DNA from: CAYXRK01 sp964467615
GTDB lineage: Bacteria > Hydrogenedentota > Hydrogenedentia > Hydrogenedentales > GCA-2746185
Direction: 5' to 3'
Assembly (NCBI GenBank): GCA_964467615.1
Contig: CAYXRK010000111.1
Coordinates: 1 to 15,388, forward strand
Length of the DNA: 15,388 nt
The notes under the pieces were generated by a model. It was not told the origin of the DNA. It saw only the letters and a list, made by a program, of their open reading frames with translations, and did no database searches. The position numbers and the translations under genes were made by a program. Positions 6,905 through 15,146 of this stretch are shown piece after piece (position 1 is the stretch's first letter; every line of letters starts with the position of its first letter).

Positions 6905-8461
6905 ATGGCCGGACGCGTGGAAATCTTCGATACGACCCTGCGCGATGGTGAGCAATCGCCGGGCGCGAGCATGGATGTGCATCAGAAAGTCGAAATGGCG
7001 CTCCAGCTCGAACGACTCGGGGTCGACATTATCGAGGCGGGATTTCCGATCGCGTCGGACCAGGAATTCGAGGGCGTGCGCAAAGTCGCGATGACCGTGC
7101 GCGGGCCGAGGATCGCCGCATTGGCGCGGACGATCAAGCCGGATATCGAGCGTGCGGCGGCGGCGATCGACAAGGCCGAGCGGCCCGTGCTGCACACGTT
7201 CCTGGCTACGTCGCCGATCCATATGGAGCACAAGCTCCGGATGGTGCCTGACCAGGTCGTGGAGCAAGTGCAAGGTGCAGTGCGGCTGGCGAAGAGCTTG
7301 ATTGGCCGCGTGGAGTTTTCGTGCGAGGACTCGACGCGCTCGGATTGGGACTTCCTGGTGCGCGTATCGCAAGCGGCGATCGATGCGGGGGCGGACGTGA
7401 TCAACCTGCCGGATACAGTCGGCTACACGACGCCGACCGAGATGGAGGGGATGTTCGCGCACGTCATCGCGGGCGTAAGGAACGCGGAGCACGTCGTGTT
7501 CTCGACGCATAACCACAATGACTTGGGGTTGGCGGTAGCCAACGCGCTGGCGGCGCTGCGCGGGGGCGCTCGACAAATCGAGTGTACGATTAACGGCATC
7601 GGCGAGCGCGCGGGGAATACGTCGCTCGAAGAGGTCGTGATGGCGATCAAGACGCGGGCAGACGCGCATCCATACGAGGTGGGGATTGAAACGCGGGAGT
7701 TGTACAACAGCAGCAAGCTGCTTTCGCAATTGACCGGGCTGGCGGTGCCGTATAACAAGCCCGTCGTGGGGCGCAACGCGTTCGCGCACGAGGCGGGCAT
7801 TCATCAGCACGGGGTCATCGCCAATCGGATGACCTACGAGATTATGACGCCGGAGACCGTCGGGCGGGCGAAGACGGAGTTGGTTCTGGGCAAGCACTCG
7901 GGCCGCGCCGGATTGGCCCAGCGTTGCGAAGAGATGGGATTCATCCTGGACCCCGGCGAGATAGCGGCGTTGTACGAGAAGTTCATCCAACTTGCGGACC
8001 GAAAGAAGGAAATTTTCGACGACGATCTGCGCGTGCTGCTGATGGACATGCGCGACGAAAAGTTCGAGGTGTACCACCTCGAAGAGGTGCGCACGACAAG
8101 CGGCGACCCCGCGATGGCGATGGTGAAACTGCGCCACGGGACGGAAGTCCTGACCGAGACCGCCACGGGGGATGGCCCGGTGCATGCGGCGTGCATGGCG
8201 ATTGAGCGCATCGTCAAGGTGACGGGCAAGCTTGACGAGTTTACGATCCGCGCGTCGACTCCGGGCAAGGACGCGATGGGCGAGGCGCATGTGACGGTGC
8301 TGTTCGAGCGGCGGCCGTTCAACGGCAGCGGCGTCAGCACGGACATCATCGAGGCGGCGGTGCTCGCGTATCTGAACGCGCTCAACAAGTATCTCGCGCT
8401 GTCGGGAAGCCTCGAAAAACGTGCGACGGGCACGGACGGGATGCCGCTGAAGGGAATCTAA
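6905..8461 (+). CDS. leuA: 2-isopropylmalate synthase
   Basis: Condenses acetyl-CoA with 2-oxoisovalerate, the first committed step of leucine synthesis; cytoplasmic. The 518-residue length is typical of the long LeuA form. The TIM-barrel domain starts IFDTTLRDGEQSPGAS with R13 and D14, and continues with IIEAGFP, INLPDTVGYTTP and the metal-binding STHNHNDLG (H202, H204). NGIGERAGNTSLEEVVMAI and the HEAGIHQHG motif follow. The C-terminal part (about 390-518) has the alternating pattern of the leucine-sensing regulatory domain (DGPVHAACMAIERI, GSGVSTDIIEA). Homocitrate or citramalate synthase are less likely given the complete LeuA motifs. It stands alone, with no other leu genes in the window. 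AAAGG lies upstream of the ATG at somewhat long spacing. Confidence 0.96.
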   Translation: MAGRVEIFDTTLRDGEQSPGASMDVHQKVEMALQLERLGVDIIEAGFPIASDQEFEGVRKVAMTVRGPRIAALARTIKPDIERAAAAIDKAERPVLHTFLATSPIHMEHKLRMVPDQVVEQVQGAVRLAKSLIGRVEFSCEDSTRSDWDFLVRVSQAAIDAGADVINLPDTVGYTTPTEMEGMFAHVIAGVRNAEHVVFSTHNHNDLGLAVANALAALRGGARQIECTINGIGERAGNTSLEEVVMAIKTRADAHPYEVGIETRELYNSSKLLSQLTGLAVPYNKPVVGRNAFAHEAGIHQHGVIANRMTYEIMTPETVGRAKTELVLGKHSGRAGLAQRCEEMGFILDPGEIAALYEKFIQLADRKKEIFDDDLRVLLMDMRDEKFEVYHLEEVRTTSGDPAMAMVKLRHGTEVLTETATGDGPVHAACMAIERIVKVTGKLDEFTIRASTPGKDAMGEAHVTVLFERRPFNGSGVSTDIIEAAVLAYLNALNKYLALSGSLEKRATGTDGMPLKGI

Positions 8462-8503
8462 GCGCGGCAGGCGCTTCTGGGATCCGAGGCGCCCTACTTT
8501 TGA
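8460..8503 (+). terminator. Candidate terminator after leuA
   Basis: AAGCGC (8460-8465) pairs with GCGCTT (8471-8476). Alternatively GGCGC (8470-8474) pairs with GCGCC (8489-8493), followed by CTACTTTTG. The second form has a short T-run. Both overlap the stop codon region of leuA. The stems are modest, so confidence is limited. Confidence 0.4.
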
Positions 8504-8528
8504 CTTCGGCCGGACTCCGCCCTATGCT
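8500..8528 (+). promoter_or_regulatory. Sigma-70-type promoter of the selenoprotein gene
   Basis: TTGACT (8500-8505), a spacer of exactly 17 bases, and TATGCT (8523-8528). These match the -35 at 5 of 6 positions and the -10 at 4 of 6. Transcription would start near 8535, leaving a 37-base leader with the strong Shine-Dalgarno GGAGGAAGGGAG before the ATG at 8572. Confidence 0.6.
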
Positions 8529-8571
8529 TGTTCACTTGCCGAACTCGATATTCGGAGGAAGGGAGATTGCG

Positions 8572-9744
8572 ATGGTATTGCGACGATCTACCGTTTGGTT
8601 CGCGTGGGCCCTTGTGGGGATCGCGGTCATGATGTCTTCGAGTTCGTATGCCGCGAAGGCGACCGTGTTGCACAATGACAAGGCGGTCGCGATTGAGAAC
8701 ACGCTGGACGACCCGAACGATCTTTGGGTGACGCCGGAGGACCTGACGCGCGCGTCGGGGTTCGTGCTCAAACCGGAGGGCGCGTGTCTTGACGATATCT
8801 GCGTGCCGATTCGGCAGAGCGAGGACAGCGCGTTGTTCGTCACGCGCGACAAGCAGAAATGGGTGAATCTGTCCGAACTGGCGCGCAAGCTGAATCAGGC
8901 GATGGTTGCCGATGCCGAAACGCGCGTGTGGAGTTTGGGCGAAGTGCCGGCGGTGAAGGAAGCGTCGTTGCAGAGCGGGCTGGCGCCGGATTTCGAGTTG
9001 CCGGACATGAACGGGAAGATGGTGAAGCTGTCCGACTTTCGCGGCAAGAAGGTGTTGTTATTAACTTGGGCCTCTTGGTGAGGCTGCCGCTACGATCTGC
9101 CAGGCTGGCAGACAATCTACGAAGAACTCAGGGGCAAGAATTTCGAAATCATCGCGGCCGCTCAGGACACCGGCGGCAAGGCGGCAGCGGGCCCTGCCTA
9201 CGAGGCGGCGAAGTCGACCTACGCGAGCCTGATCGACGAATACCACACGGTCAGCACGCTCTATAATTTGGTGAACGTACCCTCGGCCGTTTGGATTGAT
9301 GAGGAAGGCCGCATCGTCCGCTCGAACGAAGGCACGTACACGAAGTCGAGCGTGGTGATGGGCAACCGGATCGGAAATGATCAGTACGTCCCGGCCTTGA
9401 AAGATTGGGTCGACAAGGGCGCGAAGAGCGAGTTCGCGCTGAAGCCGGCTGAGGCGGGGGCGAAGATTAGACCGCGCACTGCCGATACTGCGCTTGCCGA
9501 ACCGACGTTCAAACTCGGCGTGTACTTCCACGAGATCGGCGACGACGCGCGGGCGAATGCATACTGGGACAAGGCGCAGGCGCTTAATCCGGACAGTTGG
9601 AATTTTCACCGGCAGGACTGGTCGTTCTTGCCGACGATGGCCGAGACGATGAAGAACTTTACGGGCAAAGTGGGCAAACTTAACGGGAAGGCCTACTACG
9701 AGCCGATAGACATTCCGGAGCCGGGGATAACGCCGAAACAGTAA
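8572..9744 (+). CDS. Exported thioredoxin-fold selenoprotein (redoxin/TlpA-like), Sec at in-frame TGA
   Basis: Read as one 390-residue protein with selenocysteine at the TGA 9079-9081 (residue 170). The frame is open on both sides, and the product is continuous redoxin sequence: APDFELPDMNGKMVKLSDFRGKKV before the codon, then LLLTWASW-U-GCRYDLPGWQ, and later the cis-proline segment NVPSAVWIDEEGRIV. The TGA thus falls where TlpA/AhpC-like proteins carry the catalytic cysteine, next to C172, giving a U-G-C redox motif. A SECIS-like hairpin follows. The N-terminus is a Sec signal peptide (RR, hydrophobic 7-21, cleavage near SYA-A), so the mature protein is periplasmic or lipid-side. A middle domain (30-135) has a cysteine pair C72/C77. 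A TPR-like helix pair lies near the C-terminus. The start is chosen for GGAGG/GGGAG and the signal peptide. TGA is the normal stop elsewhere in this window. A pseudogene is the alternative but looks unlikely. Confidence 0.87.
9079..9112 (+). promoter_or_regulatory. Bacterial SECIS-like element
   Basis: The UGA (9079-9081) is followed after 14 bases by a perfect 6-bp stem, TCTGCC (9096-9101) with GGCAGA (9107-9112). The loop is AGGCT, or GGC if the A-U pair closes. The loop begins 20 bases after the UGA, within the 16-37 base range described for bacterial SECIS elements, and has guanines at its start as SelB binding requires. It lies within coding sequence, as bacterial SECIS elements do. Confidence 0.75.
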
Positions 9745-9794
9745 GCCAGATTCGTACGCGGGGAGCAGTCGCTGCCTTGCGTACTCGGTTGTAA

Positions 9795-9834
9795 CGGCGT
9801 CCGCATGGAATTTGTGCGGACGCCGCTTCATTTA
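9795..9834 (+). terminator. Intrinsic terminator after the selenoprotein gene
   Basis: An 11-bp perfect stem, CGGCGTCCGCA (9795-9805) with TGCGGACGCCG (9815-9825) around a 9-base loop, followed by CTTCATTTA. It lies 50 bases after the stop codon. The stem is strong and the T-tract is weak. Confidence 0.65.
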
Positions 9835-9841
9835 CTATACT
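9812..9841 (+). promoter_or_regulatory. Candidate promoter of rpmE-prfA
   Basis: TATACT (9836-9841) matches the -10 consensus at 5 of 6 positions. TTGTGC (9812-9817), an 18-base spacer upstream and inside the terminator stem, is a poor -35. The start would be near 9848, leaving a leader of about 47 bases before rpmE. This could be an extended or activator-dependent promoter. Confidence 0.4.
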
Positions 9842-9894
9842 GTCTTTCCTCGTTTCTCAGAGCGCGTGAAGCAAAACTCCGCCGGAGCCGTTTC

Positions 9895-10113
9895 GTGAAG
9901 AAGAAAATCCATCCTGAATACGTTGAATGCACGGTTTCGTGCGCGTGTGGCAATACGTTCAAGACCCGCGCGACGAAGAACGCGATGAAGCTGGAAATCT
10001 GCTCGGCTTGCCATCCGTTCTACACGGGCAAGCAGAAATTCGTCGACAGCGAAGGCCGCGTCGAGCGCTTCCAAAAGAAGTACGGCAAGACCACAGCCGC
10101 CGCCGCGAAGTAA
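9895..10113 (+). CDS. rpmE: 50S ribosomal protein bL31, zinc-binding form
   Basis: A 72-residue ribosomal protein of the large subunit that bridges to the 30S head. The sequence KKKIHPEYVECTVSCACGNTF, then CSACHPFYTGKQKF and GRVERFQKKYGK, is typical. C16, C18, C37 and C40 form the zinc site, so this is the C+ form usually made when zinc is sufficient; C12 is an extra cysteine. The frame is open 90 bases upstream, but the GTG at 9895 is chosen because the family N-terminus begins there and GGAG sits 7 bases ahead. It is followed 12 bases later by prfA, a common bacterial arrangement. Confidence 0.96.
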   Translation: MKKKIHPEYVECTVSCACGNTFKTRATKNAMKLEICSACHPFYTGKQKFVDSEGRVERFQKKYGKTTAAAAK

Positions 10114-10125
10114 CGCTCCCCACTT

Positions 10126-11201
<1,076 letters not shown>

Positions 11202-11202
<1 letters not shown>

Positions 11203-11438
11203 TGAGTGACGAACTTTGCAGCATGTGCGGGAAAGCGGGAGTGCGAAACCGGCTCCTTACGAAAAGTTATGGAAAAGGAGATTCGCTGATCGTTATCGAA
11301 GACGTCCCAGTCAGCACCTGCTCTCATTGTGGAGAGAGTTACATGACGACGCAGACCCTCCGCAAGATTGAAGACATTCGTCAAAATCGAGCTCACTTGG
11401 CAACGCAACGTTCAGTTCCCGTCGCAACGTTTTCGTGA
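11202..11438 (+). CDS. Orphan YgiT-type zinc-finger protein (MqsA-like N-terminal domain)
   Basis: A 78-residue protein with two CxxC knuckles (C6-C9 and C40-C43) around a small beta region: ELCSMCGKAG, then DSLIVIEDVPVSTCSHCGESY, followed by a short helix TLRKIEDIRQNRAHL. This is the YgiT-type zinc-finger module of MqsA-like antitoxins, which normally pair with a small toxin such as MqsR or a DUF4258 protein. No toxin gene is adjacent, and the C-terminal DNA-binding HTH of full MqsA is absent. The ATG shares one base with the prfA stop (TGATG), so it is translationally coupled to RF1. Its role here is unknown: a domesticated antitoxin or a zinc-binding accessory protein. Confidence 0.8.
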
Positions 11439-11473
11439 ATCGGCGGCGAACTTCGGCATCGTGGTCGCCGATT
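11438..11473. terminator. Inverted repeat between convergent genes
   Basis: AATCGGCG (11438-11445) and CGCCGATT (11466-11473) form a perfect 8-bp stem around a 20-base loop. It begins in the stop codon of the zinc-finger gene and lies before the end of the converging molybdopterin gene. It could stop transcription from both sides, but no T-run follows on either strand. Confidence 0.35.
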
Positions 11474-11490
11474 ACAAATCGGTGCTACGT

Positions 11491-13638
11491 TTACGCCCAC
11501 TGAATCGGTAGTCGGTAGATCCGCGCACCGCCCGCGTCCGCGATAGCGTTGGCGACAGCGGGGGCTATGGCGATGATGGGCGTCTCGCCAGCGCCGACTG
11601 AGGGGAGATCGGGCCTGTTGACCAATACCACGTCGATGGGTGGGACGTCTTTGAAGCGCGGGACTTCGTACTTCTTGAACGACGGGTTCGTTACGCGGCC
11701 GTTCTCGAATTCGATTTTTTCGCGAAGGACCGCGCCGAGACCCATGATGATGCAACCTTCCACTTGGTTCTGGAGGTTTTTCGGGTCCTGGATCGCGCCG
11801 CACTCGAACGCCACGCAGACGCGGCGGATTATGTAACGCTTTCTATCGGGTTGGAGTTCGACTTCCGCGCAGGTCGCCACAAACGAACCCTTTTCGGTTC
11901 CGCACGCGATGCCAAATCCGACGTTCGGCGATTTGGCCTTTTCGCGGTTGGCCCACCCGAAGCGCTCGGCCGCGGCAGTTAGCACTCCCTTCATGCGATC
12001 TTCGCTCAAATGGGCGAGGCGGAAAGCGAGAGGTTCGGACTTCGATTCAGCAGCGAGAATGTCGATGAATGTCTCGCGCGCGAAGTTGTTCGCCGTGGAT
12101 GCGAGCGCACGATACGAGCCTTGGCGGAGCGGCGATTCACTTGGACGAAACTGTATGCGCTTGTTTGGAACCGTGTACGGACAGTCGATGCCGGAGCCGC
12201 CGGAGTTGTAGTTCGTGAAATCCCACGCCGATATCGAGCCATCGTCTGCGATTCCGGCGGCGACTTCCACAAGGCCTGCCGGCCTGCAGTAGGCCCAGGA
12301 GAATTCCTCCTCACGCGTCCAGTGAACGGCGACCGGTTTGCCTGCTTCCTTGGCCAGGCGCGCCGCCTCGATGGCGACTTCGGGGTCCTGCTTGCCGCCG
12401 AAACCGCCGCCGAAATCGGGCGCGATGATGCGAACTTGGTCTTCACGCAGACCGAACGCGCGGGCCACGTCGCCGCGGACGCCGAAGGGTTGCTGCGTGT
12501 CGGTCCAGACGGTGAGGCGGCCTTCATCCCACTCGGCCGTGGCGGCGCGAGGTTCCATGGGCGCGTGTTGAATGTATGGAATTTCGTACGCGGCGCGGAG
12601 GACGGTTTTCGCGGCGGAAAGCGCGGCATCGACATCACCCTCGATACGGTCGCGAGAGCGGCCACGGCCCGAGGCGGCTTGCGATTTTTCCTTAAGCACC
12701 GCGAACAACGTCTCGCTCGATGATGTCGGGGCGTCGGACCAAATTGCGGTCTTGGCGATTGCATCCACCGCCTTCGCGGCTTGCAGCCTGGTCGGTGCGG
12801 CACAACCGACGAAGTCGCCGTCGTGTACCGCGGAGACCCCTTCCAAAGTTTTCGCGGCGCCGATATCAACACTGACCAGTTTTGCGCCAACCGCAGGGGG
12901 GCGCAGAATCTTGCCGTAGAGCATGCCGGGGCGTTTGATGTCGGATGGGTAGCGGTGCGCACCCGTGGCGACGTTGCGGGCGTTTGGGCGAAGCACGGCG
13001 GTGCCGAGGACGGTCCAGTCCTCCGTGCTCGATCGATCCGATGCGCTAGTTTCCGTCCCGAATACTCCCTCAATACCTTCGCCGGACGCGGCCAATTCGG
13101 CAAGCGTGGTTTTCTTTCCGCTGGTGTGCGTGATGACGCCGTTTTCGATGTGCGCGCCACTGGGATCCACGCCCCACCGTTTGCAGGCGAGGAGGATGAG
13201 AGCGTCCCTCGCGGCAGCGGCCGAACCGCGCACACGAGGGATCGTGCTTGGGGTCGTGCGGCTGCCGTGGCTGGGACCGTCGTTGGGCACGAGGTCGGTG
13301 TCGGCCATTACGAGTTGCACCTGATCGACCGGAACGTGGAATTCCTCAGCGACGGCCTGCGTGATTTGAGCGCGCGCACCTTGGCCCATTTCGACTTTGC
13401 CGGTCATCGCGGTGATGCGTCCGTCTTTGCCGATGTGGAAGCGGGAGCCGTGAGGGGCCTCCTCCCCACTCTCGACGCGTTGCGCGTAGCCGGGTTTTGC
13501 GGTCCAGGTAATCAGGATGCCGGTGCTGACAATTTGAATGAACGTGCGGCGGGTGTGGCGAAATTGGTAGCGCGGTTGCTCGAACAGTTCGTAGCGTTCC
13601 GGCTCGTGGCCGGCTTCGATGTCGTAGATGGGGTTCAT
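11491..13638 (-). CDS. Molybdopterin-binding subunit of an isoquinoline-1-oxidoreductase-like hydroxylase, Tat-exported
   Basis: A large catalytic subunit of the xanthine oxidase family, 715 residues, expected to hydroxylate an aldehyde or N-heterocycle with a Mo-cytosine dinucleotide cofactor. Seen are VEMGQGARAQITQAVAEE near the N-terminus, DFGGGFGGKQDPEVAIEAA, PSESPLRQGSYRALAS, and near the end GAGETP with the catalytic glutamate E685. A Tat motif TRRTFIQ at residues 29-35, followed by a hydrophobic stretch and GYA-Q, predicts periplasmic export. The long run before the twin arginine is typical of IorB-like subunits. The start at 13638 is chosen because it forms an ATGA overlap with the [2Fe-2S] gene upstream. 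No FAD subunit is present, as expected for the two-subunit type. The true substrate cannot be told. Confidence 0.9.
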   Translation of the reverse strand: MNPIYDIEAGHEPERYELFEQPRYQFRHTRRTFIQIVSTGILITWTAKPGYAQRVESGEEAPHGSRFHIGKDGRITAMTGKVEMGQGARAQITQAVAEEFHVPVDQVQLVMADTDLVPNDGPSHGSRTTPSTIPRVRGSAAAARDALILLACKRWGVDPSGAHIENGVITHTSGKKTTLAELAASGEGIEGVFGTETSASDRSSTEDWTVLGTAVLRPNARNVATGAHRYPSDIKRPGMLYGKILRPPAVGAKLVSVDIGAAKTLEGVSAVHDGDFVGCAAPTRLQAAKAVDAIAKTAIWSDAPTSSSETLFAVLKEKSQAASGRGRSRDRIEGDVDAALSAAKTVLRAAYEIPYIQHAPMEPRAATAEWDEGRLTVWTDTQQPFGVRGDVARAFGLREDQVRIIAPDFGGGFGGKQDPEVAIEAARLAKEAGKPVAVHWTREEEFSWAYCRPAGLVEVAAGIADDGSISAWDFTNYNSGGSGIDCPYTVPNKRIQFRPSESPLRQGSYRALASTANNFARETFIDILAAESKSEPLAFRLAHLSEDRMKGVLTAAAERFGWANREKAKSPNVGFGIACGTEKGSFVATCAEVELQPDRKRYIIRRVCVAFECGAIQDPKNLQNQVEGCIIMGLGAVLREKIEFENGRVTNPSFKKYEVPRFKDVPPIDVVLVNRPDLPSVGAGETPIIAIAPAVANAIADAGGARIYRLPIQWA

Positions 13639-14108
13639 GTCGTCGCTCCCGTCTTCGCGGCGCGTTCGACGGCGTTGACGATGCTCGGGTAGTTGCAGCA
13701 GCGGCAGAGGTTGCCGTCCATCCACTCGACGATTTTGGCACGCGACGGATTTGGGATTGTCCGCAGCAGCGCCGCGGCTGTCAAGATCATGCCGGGGACA
13801 CAGAACCCACACTGCATGGCGCTTTCGGCGATGAAGGCCTCCTGCACAGGGTGGAGGGTATCTCCCTCGCTCAGGCCCTCGATGGTGAGAATTTCGCGAT
13901 CGGCGGCCTCGGCGATGGAAATCTGGCACGACGACCGCGGGCGGCCATCAACGAGCACCGTGCAGGCGCGGCAGCTTCCCTCGCCGCAGCCGTACTTCGT
14001 GCCGGTCAGATCGAAGTCTTCACGAAGGACATCGAGTAGGGTGCGCTCGGCGTCGGTCGTGACCGACTTCGACACGCCGTTGACCGTGAACCGAACTTCA
14101 GCGCTCAT
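13635..14108 (-). CDS. [2Fe-2S] subunit of a molybdenum hydroxylase (IorA/CoxS type)
   Basis: A 157-residue electron-transfer subunit. The plant-ferredoxin-type cluster is bound by C41, C46, C49 and C61 (GTKYGCGEGSCRACT ... RSSC). The second cluster is bound by C100, C103, C135 and C137 (MQCGFCVPG ... GNLCRCCNYPSI). The usual GACT of the first loop reads RACT, and the usual RCTGY of the last loop reads RCCNY, so an extra C138 adjoins the second cluster. There is no signal peptide. It would be carried out by its Tat partner, as in this enzyme type, and pass electrons to a periplasmic acceptor. The ATG at 14108 has GAGGG upstream, and the stop codon overlaps the next gene by four bases. Confidence 0.93.
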   Translation of the reverse strand: MSAEVRFTVNGVSKSVTTDAERTLLDVLREDFDLTGTKYGCGEGSCRACTVLVDGRPRSSCQISIAEAADREILTIEGLSEGDTLHPVQEAFIAESAMQCGFCVPGMILTAAALLRTIPNPSRAKIVEWMDGNLCRCCNYPSIVNAVERAAKTGATT

Positions 14109-14144
14109 AGGTATTTCCCTCAACGTCAACCGAACGATTCACCC

Positions 14145-14152
14145 AGTATACT
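14145..14152. promoter_or_regulatory. Self-complementary AGTATACT: possible -10 box for both divergent genes
   Basis: AGTATACT reads TATACT on both strands, in the 82-base gap between the [2Fe-2S] gene and prmC. Each copy lies about 37 bases from its start codon. TATACT is 5 of 6 of the -10 consensus, but no convincing -35 was seen on either strand, so it may also be a chance palindrome or an operator. Confidence 0.3.
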
Positions 14153-14190
14153 CTGGCTTCGCTAATTCGCCGAGGAGTACGAGAAACACC

Positions 14191-15048
14191 GTGGAGACTA
14201 TCGCGCAGACGCTCCGGACAGCGGCGGAACGGCTTCAAACCGTTACCGAAACGCCGCGGCTGGACGCCGAAATTCTTCTGGCGCGGGCGCTGGGGATTTC
14301 GCGGGCGCAACTGCTGGCGCGGTTGAAGGAGCCGGGGCAGGCTTCGGATTTTGAAGCCATGATTTCACGGCGGCTGAGTCATGAGCCGATTGCGTACATC
14401 TTGGGAGAGTGGGAGTTTTTTGGGTTGCCGTTCTTTGTGGAGCCGCCGGTGCTTGTGCCGAGGCCCGAGACGGAGCATCTGGTGGAGGCGGCCCTCGGGG
14501 CCATCCAAGGACTCGAATCCGCGCGGGTGCTTGATATCGGGACTGGGACGGGGTGCGTGGCGATCGCGATTGCGTGCAATGCGGCGGAAGTCTCGGTCAT
14601 GGCGACGGACATTCGCGAGGCGAATCTCGAATTGGCGCGGCGGAACGCTGAACGGCACGGCGTGACGGATCGCGTCGAGTTCCGGTGCGGAGATTTGTTT
14701 GGGCCGGTGGGCGCGGACGAGAAGTTTGACGTGATTGTGTCGAACCCGCCGTACGTTGCGGAGGCGGAGTATGAGACGTTGTCGCCCGTGATACTGAAAC
14801 ATGAGGATCGGGTGGCGCTGGTTGCGGGGCCTACGGGATTGGAGTTTGTCGAGCGGATCATCGCAGGGGCGCTGGCGCATCTTCGGCCGGGCGGCGTGAT
14901 TGGGATCGAGCTTGGGGAGGGGCAGTACGAAGAGGCGGCAGCGAGGATGACTACCTTTGGGTATGAGGAGGTCAGCCCGGTTCGAGACCTCGCCGGGATC
15001 GATCGGGTGATTACGGGGCGTGTAGGCAACGTAGCGGGCACCGTCTGA
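14191..15048 (+). CDS. prmC: Release factor glutamine N5-methyltransferase
   Basis: Methylates the glutamine of the GGQ motif in RF1 and RF2, which raises termination efficiency; cytoplasmic. The 285-residue protein compares with 277 in E. coli. It has the helical N-terminal domain (ETPRLDAEILLARALG, EPIAYILGEWEFFGLPF, VLVPRPETEHLVE) and the SAM motif VLDIGTGTGCVAIAIA from residue 113. The substrate-glutamine motif VSNPPYV follows (N185-PPY). The start is taken as GTG at 14191, with GAGGAG 13 bases upstream. No better start exists in frame. It is separated from prfA, its usual neighbour, by the zinc-finger gene and the molybdenum hydroxylase pair, which looks like a later insertion. Confidence 0.96.
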   Translation: METIAQTLRTAAERLQTVTETPRLDAEILLARALGISRAQLLARLKEPGQASDFEAMISRRLSHEPIAYILGEWEFFGLPFFVEPPVLVPRPETEHLVEAALGAIQGLESARVLDIGTGTGCVAIAIACNAAEVSVMATDIREANLELARRNAERHGVTDRVEFRCGDLFGPVGADEKFDVIVSNPPYVAEAEYETLSPVILKHEDRVALVAGPTGLEFVERIIAGALAHLRPGGVIGIELGEGQYEEAAARMTTFGYEEVSPVRDLAGIDRVITGRVGNVAGTV

Positions 15049-15146
15049 TCTGTTCCATTCTGGGTCTGAGCAGATGTGTACGGAACGAGCCGATGGGTGG
15101 ACGTGACATCGCGATTTTGGGCAAAAAACTGCAGTGGCGAAACAAA
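15049..15146. other. Non-coding sequence after prmC
   Basis: No supported gene, terminator or RNA is seen in this stretch. It leads into the AT-richer repeat region that fills the rest of the window. Confidence 0.5.

Noticed and set aside
6842..8290. 482-codon open frame opposite leuA
   Set aside because: It is arginine- and histidine-rich shadow sequence with no domain pattern, and leuA fully explains the region.
8500..9081. Treating the redoxin gene as a pseudogene split by a stop codon, or TGA as tryptophan
   Set aside because: The frame and family sequence continue unbroken past the TGA. The codon sits on the catalytic position and a SECIS-like hairpin follows. TGA is used as a true stop by other genes here, for example prfA and the [2Fe-2S] gene, so a changed code is unlikely.
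13693..14190. Upstream extension of the prmC frame
   Set aside because: It runs antisense through the [2Fe-2S] gene. PrmC family sequence begins only at about 14191.
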